Positions 1 through 5,202 of a DNA stretch of 5,202 nt are shown here, piece after piece. Source of the stretch: Aquificota bacterium (GTDB lineage Bacteria > Aquificota > Aquificia > Aquificales > Hydrogenothermaceae); NCBI GenBank assembly GCA_013153765.1, contig JAADDT010000060.1, positions 1 through 5,202 on the forward strand. The letters are read 5' to 3'. The translations under genes were made by a program, and so were the position numbers. Under the pieces are notes generated by a model. That model was not told the origin of the DNA. It worked only from the letters and a program-made list of their open reading frames with translations, and searched no databases. Positions within the stretch are counted from its first letter, which is position 1. Each line of letters begins with the position of its first letter.

Positions 1-804
1 TCCATAATAAAACAGATGCCGGCAGGTAGGAAGCCCGTAAAAACAGTCCTTTACTACGAGGACGAAAGGGAGATTATGATAGGCAGGATAAGGCTGGAGC
101 TTGATAAGGGAAGGCAGGCTTTCGTCGTTTATCCCTTAATAGAAGAAAGCGAGAAGATGGAGCTAAAGTCCGCACAGGAAGGCTTTAAGCAGTGGTCTGA
201 ATACTTTCCGGACAAAAAGATACTCCTCCTCCACGGCAGAATGTCCCAAGAGGAAAAGGACAAAATAATGGAGCAGTTCAGGAAAGGTGAAGGGGACCTG
301 CTCGTCTCAACTACCGTTATAGAGGTTGGCGTTGACATACCTAACGCCACCGTTATGGTTATAGAGGATGCTCACCGCTTCGGTCTATCCCAGATACACC
401 AGTTAAGGGGAAGGATAGGCAGGGGTGAGCACGGCGGATACTGTTTTTTGGTCGTACCTTCCCGCTTCAAGAAGAAGGCTGAAAATCCGGAGGAAGAAAA
501 AAGGAGGCTTAAAACGCTGGAAAGGCTGAAAATTCTGGTGAAAACCAGCGACGGCTTTAAGATAGCCGAAGCGGACTTACGGCTCAGGGGAGGCGGGGAC
601 ATTATAGGCACCGCCCAGTCCGGCAGGTTTAACTTCAGCATTGCTGACTTTTCACGACCTAAAGACAGGATAATACTTGAATACGCAAAAAAAGAGGCTG
701 AAAAGCTGATAGGGGAAGACCCGGAGCTGGAAAAACATCAGGATTTGAAGGAGCTTGTTTTCAGGAAGTACGGGGACAGGTTTAACCTGGTTAACGTTGC
801 CTAA
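1..804 (+). CDS. recG: ATP-dependent DNA helicase RecG, C-terminal part (5' end outside the window)
   Basis: RecG is a cytoplasmic superfamily 2 helicase that remodels stalled replication forks and branch-migrates Holliday junctions, driven by ATP hydrolysis. The window holds the last 267 residues, with the frame open from base 1, so the ATG at 16 is internal and not the start. Visible parts, numbered from base 1, are the PAGRKPVKT linker into the second RecA-like lobe (7-15), the segment FVVYPLIEESE (41-51), motif V with STTVIEVGVDIPNA (103-116), motif VI with QLRGRIGRG (134-142), and the RecG/Mfd-type translocation region with DGFKIAEADLRLRGGGD (184-200) then GTAQSG. RecG proteins usually have LRGPGE and GTRQSG there, so P-to-G and R-to-A changes are seen; Mfd also varies in this loop, and nothing suggests inactivity. 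The N-terminal wedge domain and first helicase lobe are not visible. The stop overlaps the convergent downstream gene by 4 bp. The family assignment is firm. Confidence 0.96.
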   Translation, partial: SIIKQMPAGRKPVKTVLYYEDEREIMIGRIRLELDKGRQAFVVYPLIEESEKMELKSAQEGFKQWSEYFPDKKILLLHGRMSQEEKDKIMEQFRKGEGDLLVSTTVIEVGVDIPNATVMVIEDAHRFGLSQIHQLRGRIGRGEHGGYCFLVVPSRFKKKAENPEEEKRRLKTLERLKILVKTSDGFKIAEADLRLRGGGDIIGTAQSGRFNFSIADFSRPKDRIILEYAKKEAEKLIGEDPELEKHQDLKELVFRKYGDRFNLVNVA

Positions 805-2678
805 TCCTTAAGCTGGTCTATCTCTATTATCTTCCCTAAAAAATCACCTTCAGCAAAGTCAAATCCCAGTTCCTTAGCAAAGTTATAAAGGTCTTCGTTG
901 TCAATGCCGGTGGCTATCGTTTTTATGCCGAACTCTGAGCTTATGTTTAAAACGCCTCTCAAAATCCTTTTCCTTTTAGGTGAGTAAACGGAGGTTTTTA
1001 TGAAAGTCCTGTTTATCCTCAAGTACTGGAATAGGTTGTGCTCAACCATTCTGGTAAGCATCTTTATTGAGGTTGTTCCTGCTCCGAAGTTGTCAAGGCA
1101 GAGCTTCAGGTTGTAAGCCTCCTTAACCTCCTGTATGGTTGAGTAGCTGTTTACGAAGGTGTTTTCTGACAGCATAAAAACAGTCCTGTCTTTTATGTAC
1201 AGAATGTCCTTCGTAATCCTGTCGTCAGGCAGGTTGTAAATCCTGTCAATGGTGGTCTGCCTCAGTCTGGTAAAAAGGAGCTTGTCCGTCTTCGGATAAA
1301 CCTTTTTCTTTATTATCTCAAAAAGCTTCTGATCTACCGTCCTGAAGGTGTTTTCAAGGTATATGTTTTCAAGCAGGTTGCAAACGTCCTTTTCTGACAG
1401 GCTTTCAAAACCGCACACAACCTCGTAGCCTGCCGTCTGAAGGTCTTCCGTCTTCTTTATAGGTCTCAGGTAAGGGTGGAACCTGCCCTCCTCAATGTCC
1501 TTCCTTATCCGCTTTTCAAACTCTATAGCCCTCCTGTATATGGTAGGCTGGTTTTTCATTATGATAAAGCTTCTTCTACCGCTTTCCCTCAGGTGTGAAA
1601 TAATGTCCTCCATCTGCAGGAGTATCTTTTCAAGGTCAGGAATGTCCTTTTTACTGACCTTCCTTACGACGAAAGTGATTTTAGGGACGAAAAAGCTCTC
1701 CTCGTCCGGGGTCGTTATCCTGATTGATTTTATAAAGTTTAAAAATTTCTTCAGAACGTTCCTGTTTACCACGTCGCCCTTTATCAGCAGTCCGAACTTG
1801 TTCCCTCCGATTTTACCGAAGACGAAATCAAATCCCGCTTCCTCAAGCTTCTCCTTCAGCAGTTTTGAAAACTTTTTCAGCAGTGTACTTCCGAACTCGT
1901 ATCCGTACATCTCGTTGGCGTGGGTAAGGTTTGAGACCTCCATCAGTATGAGTGTGTGGTTTTTGTCCTCCTCCAGCTGGCTTAAAGCTTCCTTTATCAG
2001 CTCAAGGAGTTTTCCTTTCTTGTAAAGACCTGTAACCACGTCGTACTCGTAAAACTCCCTCAGCTTCTTGTAAGCCTCCTCAAGCTCCTTGTTTTTCTTC
2101 TCAAGCTCTTCCTGTATCTTTATAAACTCTGTAATGTCCCTTGATATGCCCAGTATTGCTATTATTTTTCCTGTCCTGTTGTAGATTGGCGTCTTAATAA
2201 CGTCCAGTATTACCTCCTTCCCGTCAGGGGTTTTTACCTTCTCTATAGAGTGGGAGGAGGACTTACTTTCAAGTGCCTTCATGTCGCTGTATATACACTC
2301 TTTAGCCACTTCAGGGGGGAGGAACTCTATGTCGCTTTTTCCTATTATCTCCTCCTTGTTTATGCCGAATATGTCCGCAAACGCTTGGTTTACATAGATT
2401 ATCCTCAGGTTAAGGTCTTTTATCCATATAGGGTCAGGTGTGGTGTCAAGAACCTTGGTGAACAATACCTGAAGCTTGTCCTTCCACTCTTCACTGAGCC
2501 AGTCTATATTCTTGTATATCTCGTCCTTAAAGACGTTTTCCTCAAGGTAAAGTGCCTCTTCCAAAAGCTTGCTTATTAATTTTGAGACCGAGTATCCCTT
2601 TTCTGTGGACAGCTGTTTCAGTTTTGCAAGCAGGTCTTTATCAATAGCAATACTTAATACGGTTTTTTTCGCCGCCAT
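801..2678 (-). CDS. RHH DNA-binding protein fused to PAS, degenerate GGDEF and degenerate EAL domains
   Basis: This 625-residue protein probably acts in the cytoplasm; no membrane segment is visible. Residues 5-43 fit a ribbon-helix-helix fold: strand KTVLSIAID, helix DLLAKLKQLSTEKG, then SVSKLISKLLEEAL. Such domains dimerise and insert the strand pair into the DNA major groove. A PAS domain follows (about 71-185, ending GISRDITE), then a coiled-coil-like linker (186-209). The GGDEF domain (about 211-374) reads GGNKF at 291-295, has Glu247 and Ser249 where the two Asp of the metal loop normally lie, Ser264 for the guanine-binding Asp, and no RxxD inhibitory site. The EAL domain (about 386-622) reads EVV for EAL (419-421), DNFG for DDFG (529-532), RIN for KID (554-556) and ATGID for AEGVE (589-593). 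Cyclase and phosphodiesterase activity are therefore unlikely. I infer a ligand-responsive transcription factor, possibly binding c-di-GMP. The start is the only usable one: GGAG lies 7 nt upstream and in-frame stops lie further upstream. Confidence 0.93.
   Translation of the reverse strand: MAAKKTVLSIAIDKDLLAKLKQLSTEKGYSVSKLISKLLEEALYLEENVFKDEIYKNIDWLSEEWKDKLQVLFTKVLDTTPDPIWIKDLNLRIIYVNQAFADIFGINKEEIIGKSDIEFLPPEVAKECIYSDMKALESKSSSHSIEKVKTPDGKEVILDVIKTPIYNRTGKIIAILGISRDITEFIKIQEELEKKNKELEEAYKKLREFYEYDVVTGLYKKGKLLELIKEALSQLEEDKNHTLILMEVSNLTHANEMYGYEFGSTLLKKFSKLLKEKLEEAGFDFVFGKIGGNKFGLLIKGDVVNRNVLKKFLNFIKSIRITTPDEESFFVPKITFVVRKVSKKDIPDLEKILLQMEDIISHLRESGRRSFIIMKNQPTIYRRAIEFEKRIRKDIEEGRFHPYLRPIKKTEDLQTAGYEVVCGFESLSEKDVCNLLENIYLENTFRTVDQKLFEIIKKKVYPKTDKLLFTRLRQTTIDRIYNLPDDRITKDILYIKDRTVFMLSENTFVNSYSTIQEVKEAYNLKLCLDNFGAGTTSIKMLTRMVEHNLFQYLRINRTFIKTSVYSPKRKRILRGVLNISSEFGIKTIATGIDNEDLYNFAKELGFDFAEGDFLGKIIEIDQLKD
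2547..2678 (-). other. Region encoding the N-terminal ribbon-helix-helix DNA-binding domain
   Basis: These bases encode residues 1-44 of the minus-strand regulator. The pattern is a short basic lead (AAKK), an alternating polar/hydrophobic strand (TVLSIAID), an amphipathic helix, a glycine turn (KGYS) and a second helix with the typical S-x-S-x-L-I-x-x-L-L arrangement of CopG/Arc-type proteins. In that family the strand residues facing the groove read the DNA bases; here Thr6, Leu8, Ile10 or their alternate-facing neighbours would be candidates. The domain is separated from the PAS domain by roughly 27 residues rich in charged and aromatic residues, probably helical. The call rests on pattern recognition only; a profile search against RHH_1 or the MetJ/Arc superfamily would settle it. 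Confidence 0.78.
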
Positions 2679-2685
2679 CTGTTTT

Positions 2686-2689
2686 CTCC
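2686..2689 (-). promoter_or_regulatory. Ribosome binding site of the RHH-PAS-GGDEF-EAL gene
   Basis: GGAG on the minus strand is followed by seven bases (AAAACAG) and the ATG at 2678-2676. The spacing is ideal and supports this start. No ATG, GTG or TTG lies in frame between here and the upstream in-frame TAA codons. Confidence 0.8.
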
Positions 2690-2691
2690 AC

Positions 2692-2709
2692 TTAATAAAT
2701 TTTTATTAA
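2692..2709. promoter_or_regulatory. 18-bp palindrome, candidate operator upstream of the RHH regulator
   Basis: The site reads TTAATAAA-TT-TTTATTAA, a perfect inverted repeat with 8-bp arms and a 2-bp centre. It ends 13 bp before the regulator's ATG, and with the promoter proposed here it would cover the transcription start and early leader. RHH proteins typically bind short two-fold symmetric or tandem sites, often in their own promoter, so self-repression is a reasonable inference. The caution is composition: the arms are entirely A/T and lie in a tract that is almost all A/T, where inverted repeats of this length are not very improbable by chance. It could also be a weak hairpin in the leader RNA. 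Confidence 0.4.
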
Positions 2710-2714
2710 AAATC

Positions 2715-2742
2715 AATATAATTAATAAGAATTATATAACAA
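2715..2742 (-). promoter_or_regulatory. Putative sigma-70-type promoter for the RHH regulator gene
   Basis: On the minus strand a -35-like TTGTTA (2742-2737) is separated by 16 bp from a -10-like TATATT (2720-2715). Transcription would start near 2708, giving a leader of about 30 bases that contains the ribosome binding site. The surrounding AT-richness makes other -10 boxes possible, for example TATAAT at 2736-2731, so the exact promoter is uncertain. Confidence 0.35.
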
Positions 2743-2776
2743 TTATTTTAAACAGGAAACGGTCAGGGGTAAAGTG

Positions 2777-2805
2777 TTGTAAGATAAGCCGAGGGGGATT
2801 ATTAT
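2777..2805 (+). promoter_or_regulatory. Putative sigma-70-type promoter for the membrane diguanylate cyclase gene
   Basis: A -35-like TTGTAA (2777-2782) is followed by a 17-bp spacer and a -10-like TATTAT (2800-2805). Transcription would start near 2812, giving a leader of about 27 bases. The spacer holds the G-rich block CCGAGGGGGA. Overlapping alternatives such as TATATA at 2805-2810 exist. Confidence 0.35.
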
Positions 2806-2830
2806 ATATAAAATTACTAACAATCCGAGC

Positions 2831-2837
2831 GGGGGAG
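2831..2837 (+). promoter_or_regulatory. G-rich ribosome binding site, unusually close to the start codon
   Basis: GGGGGAG lies directly before the ATG at 2839. The GGAG core leaves one base to the start codon and the GGGGG part leaves three, against a usual five to nine. No upstream in-frame start is possible because a TAA lies at 2818-2820. The next codons (TTA, AGA, CTT) are not starts, and starting later would remove the first membrane segment. The ATG at 2839 is therefore kept, perhaps with weak initiation. Confidence 0.55.
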
Positions 2838-2838
2838 A

Positions 2839-5193
2839 ATGTTAAGACTTGCTGTAGGGACAGGGTTAATAATAGCCGTCCTGCTTATAAACGTTTACTA
2901 CAACGGAATAAGGGAAGAGATAAACTATTCCCTTCTTATCCCGAACGTGGTAGCCCTTATTTTCATACTGATAGGCTACCAGATAAGCCACAGGCTCAAG
3001 AACATAAAGTCCGTCTATCTGCCTATGAACGCAGGTTTTATTTTTTTAATAATATCCCAGTCTTTCCTCGTTGCACACTTCCTTACGAACCAGTCCATAC
3101 TGACCTTGAGCATTTCCGAAATATTCGTAAAGCTTCCGGGGATAATACTGACGCTTACAGGTTTTGCCCAGTGGATAAGGGTTAAGGAGGAAAGGGAAAG
3201 GATACTGAAGGAGCAGGAGGAAAAGTGGAAGTCCATAATAGAGGGGGTTAACGAGATAATCGTAATCATACAGAACGACAGGATAAGGTACGTTAACTCA
3301 AAGATAAAAAGGCTTTTGGGATACGAGCCTGAAGACATAAGGGGAAAGCCCGTTTACCTGTTCCTGCCTGAGGAGGAGTTCAGCAGGCTTAAAAAGGACG
3401 GCTCAAAAAAGGTAGTAAAGCTGAAAACAGCCGAAGGCAGTGAGAAGGTGTTTGAGGTAAATCCTTCCATAATACCTTTTGAGGGAAAACCTGCCTTTCT
3501 GGGGATTTTGAGGGACATTACGGACAAGGTAAAAAGGGAGCAGGAGCTTTTGCAGGCAAAAAAGCGGATAGAGGAGATAAAGGAGAAGCTCCACGAAGCC
3601 CAAAAGCTTGCCAAAGTAGGCTACTGGGAGGTACACCTGCCGGACATGGAGTTTTACCTTTCACAGGAAGCTGTGGAGGTGTTTAACTGTCCTGCAGATA
3701 AGTGCAGTTATGATTTTGAGGCTTTCCTTCAGGTAATCCTGCCACAGTACAGGGACGAGATAAGGAGGAAGAGGTTTAACGCCATAAAAAACGGCGTGCC
3801 TTACGAGGCTGAATACAAGGTTGAGACGCCTGCCGGCGTGAAGATAATCAGGGAAAAGGTAAAGATACTGAACAACCACAGGACGGTGCTTGGTATAGTG
3901 CAGGACATTACGGAGATACACCAGATTTACCAGAAGGTTGCTGAAAGTGAGGAAAGGTACAGGAACCTTTTTGAGTACTCAAACGACGCCATCATAATAG
4001 CCGGAATGAAAGGGAGCATACTTGACGCTAACAGGAAAGCCCTTTACCAGATAGGCTACTCAAAGTTTGATATGAAACTGCTGAACATAAAGGACATTTT
4101 CGGTGAAGGCTTCAGGAGGGTTTACGACCGCTGGCTGAAAAAACTGCAGGAAAAGGGACACATCAGGTTTGAGGCTGTGGTGAAAACGAGGGACAGGTCA
4201 GGTTATCCTGCGGAGGTTTCAGCCAGCGTGTTTGAAATAAGGGGTAGGAAGTACATACAGCTCATAATAAGGGACATTTCGGAAAGGAAGAACGCAGAAA
4301 GGGAGCTGAAGCTTGCCTCAATGGTGTTTGAAAACGCCCTTGAAGGCATTATGATAACCGATAGGAACGGTCAGATACTCAGGGTTAACGAGGCTTTCTC
4401 CCAGATTACCGGTTACGGCAGGGAAGACCTTGTAGGCTGGAACGTGAAAGAGCTTTCGCTGTTTTACGCAGGTGAAAGGGGTTTTGACGGTCTGTGGGGT
4501 AAGGCTGAAAGGGAAGGTAAGTGGCAGGGTGAACTTACCGCCGTAAGGAAGGGAGGTGGAATGTTTCCGGTCTGGCTTTCAATCGTGCAGGTTAAGGGTC
4601 GGGACGGGGTGTCAAACTACATACTGATGGTGTCTGACATAACCACCAGAAAACACAAGGAGAAAAAGCTTAAAGACCTTGCTTACTACGACAACCTTAC
4701 CAAACTGCCGAACAGGGTTTACCTGATGTCAAAAATAAGGTCAGCCGTTGAAAAGGCTAAGCTGGACGGCACAAAGTCCGCCCTGTTTTTCCTTGACCTT
4801 GACGGCTTCAAGCAGGTTAACGACACTTACGGACACGAGGTTGGGGATAAACTGCTCCAAGAGGTGGCAAAAAGGCTGAGGGGTTCTGTAAGGAAGGACG
4901 ACTTTGTGGCAAGGCTCGGGGGGGACGAGTTTGTAATACTGATTGAAGGGGTTAGCGACAGGGAGGTACTTGAAAAGATAGCTAAAAAAATAATAAATAG
5001 CATGGGAGAGCCGTTCTTTATAGACGGTAAGGAGATAAGGATAGGCACGAGCATAGGCATATCCATAATGCCTGACGACGCAAAGGACGGGGAGACCTTC
5101 CTGAAACACGCCGATTTTGCAATGTACCGTTCAAAACAGAGGGGTAAAAACAGGTACACCTTTTATTTAGATATCGTTAACAATTCCCAGTAA
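2839..5193 (+). CDS. Membrane-anchored diguanylate cyclase: 4 TM segments, four PAS domains, GGDEF
   Basis: This 784-residue protein should condense two GTP into cyclic-di-GMP at the inner membrane. Four hydrophobic stretches (about 3-21, 31-49, 61-82, 94-112) have short loops, so no large periplasmic sensor domain is present; the charged linker after residue 114 points into the cytoplasm. Four PAS units follow: about 127-232 (ending LGILRDITDK), 257-362 (GIVQDITE), 367-487 (IIRDISERK) and 491-606 (MVSDITTRK), joined by helical linkers. The fourth has the familiar FENALEGIMITDRNG start. The GGDEF domain spans about 612-776: FLDLDGFKQVND (651-662) with metal ligand Asp653, Asn661 and Asp670 in the guanine-binding positions, GGDEF at 694-698, and the product-inhibition motif RKDD at 685-688, spaced correctly from GGDEF. 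All motifs for activity and feedback inhibition are present. No EAL domain follows. It is divergent from the RHH-PAS-GGDEF-EAL gene across 160 bp. The PAS ligands cannot be named. Confidence 0.95.
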   Translation: MLRLAVGTGLIIAVLLINVYYNGIREEINYSLLIPNVVALIFILIGYQISHRLKNIKSVYLPMNAGFIFLIISQSFLVAHFLTNQSILTLSISEIFVKLPGIILTLTGFAQWIRVKEERERILKEQEEKWKSIIEGVNEIIVIIQNDRIRYVNSKIKRLLGYEPEDIRGKPVYLFLPEEEFSRLKKDGSKKVVKLKTAEGSEKVFEVNPSIIPFEGKPAFLGILRDITDKVKREQELLQAKKRIEEIKEKLHEAQKLAKVGYWEVHLPDMEFYLSQEAVEVFNCPADKCSYDFEAFLQVILPQYRDEIRRKRFNAIKNGVPYEAEYKVETPAGVKIIREKVKILNNHRTVLGIVQDITEIHQIYQKVAESEERYRNLFEYSNDAIIIAGMKGSILDANRKALYQIGYSKFDMKLLNIKDIFGEGFRRVYDRWLKKLQEKGHIRFEAVVKTRDRSGYPAEVSASVFEIRGRKYIQLIIRDISERKNAERELKLASMVFENALEGIMITDRNGQILRVNEAFSQITGYGREDLVGWNVKELSLFYAGERGFDGLWGKAEREGKWQGELTAVRKGGGMFPVWLSIVQVKGRDGVSNYILMVSDITTRKHKEKKLKDLAYYDNLTKLPNRVYLMSKIRSAVEKAKLDGTKSALFFLDLDGFKQVNDTYGHEVGDKLLQEVAKRLRGSVRKDDFVARLGGDEFVILIEGVSDREVLEKIAKKIINSMGEPFFIDGKEIRIGTSIGISIMPDDAKDGETFLKHADFAMYRSKQRGKNRYTFYLDIVNNSQ

Positions 5194-5202
5194 AATACGG
5201 TA

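Larger units (their letters stand above)
2691..2752. other. AT-rich tract in the divergent intergenic region
   Basis: Only four of these 62 bases are G or C, in sharp contrast to the flanking genes and to the G-rich half of the intergenic region (2753-2838). The tract holds the palindrome, a further TTAATAA copy at 2722-2728 and the minus-strand promoter candidate. It could ease strand opening for the minus promoter, act as UP-element DNA, or attract nucleoid proteins. No coding potential is seen in it. Confidence 0.6.

Noticed and set aside
805..850. Intrinsic terminator after recG
   Set aside because: No GC-rich hairpin followed by a T-run is present; CTAAAAAA near 835-841 is an A-run within the opposing gene.
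1495..2025. Long plus-strand open frame inside the RHH-PAS-GGDEF-EAL gene
   Set aside because: It is antisense to a well-supported gene, its translation is low-complexity (Ser, Phe and Leu rich), it has no recognisable domain, and the start has no convincing ribosome binding site. It is a shadow of the Lys/Glu-rich coding strand.
2753..2838. Possible c-di-GMP riboswitch in the leader of the cyclase gene
   Set aside because: The predicted leader is only about 27 bases, and the whole G-rich region lacks the conserved GEMM-type core and paired stems. No riboswitch can be supported.
4741..5109. Minus-strand open frames opposite the GGDEF domain
   Set aside because: They overlap strongly conserved GGDEF coding sequence in antisense, overlap each other in different frames, and show no domain-like pattern.
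5194..5202. Terminator or downstream gene after the cyclase
   Set aside because: Only nine bases remain after the stop codon, which is too little to judge.

Overview
The window most resembles a chromosomal segment from a thermophilic bacterium of the Aquificota (Aquifex/Hydrogenobacter-like). This is an inference from composition and style: moderate GC, arginine written mostly as AGG, isoleucine often as ATA, purine-rich coding strands, and proteins rich in Lys, Glu and Ile. No rRNA or other phylogenetic marker is present, so the assignment is tentative.

Layout. (1) Bases 1-804, plus strand: the C-terminal third of the ATP-dependent DNA helicase RecG, whose 5' part lies outside the window. 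(2) Bases 801-2678, minus strand: a 625-residue protein with an unusual domain order, namely an N-terminal ribbon-helix-helix (RHH, CopG/Arc/MetJ-type) DNA-binding domain, a PAS domain, a degenerate GGDEF domain and a degenerate EAL domain. Its stop codon overlaps that of recG by 4 bp (tail to tail). (3) Bases 2679-2838: a 160-bp divergent intergenic region. It contains a very AT-rich tract with an 18-bp palindrome next to the RHH gene, plausible sigma-70-type promoters in both directions, and a G-rich stretch before the next gene. (4) Bases 2839-5193, plus strand: a 784-residue membrane protein with four N-terminal transmembrane segments, four PAS domains and a canonical GGDEF domain with intact active-site and inhibitory-site motifs. 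It is almost certainly a diguanylate cyclase. Only 9 bases follow it.

How the genes may work together. RecG is a housekeeping repair enzyme and probably unrelated to the rest. The two divergent genes look like a cyclic-di-GMP module. The membrane protein would make c-di-GMP in response to a signal. The RHH protein carries the remnants of both c-di-GMP enzyme domains but lacks most catalytic residues, so it may be a receptor-type transcription factor that binds DNA through its RHH domain. Self-regulation through the palindrome upstream of its own start is a testable hypothesis. The RHH-PAS-GGDEF-EAL fusion is the most interesting item in the window; its domain order and residue losses are read from the sequence, whereas ligand binding and regulatory targets are inference.

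I saw no tRNA, rRNA, CRISPR array, insertion sequence or clear intrinsic terminator.
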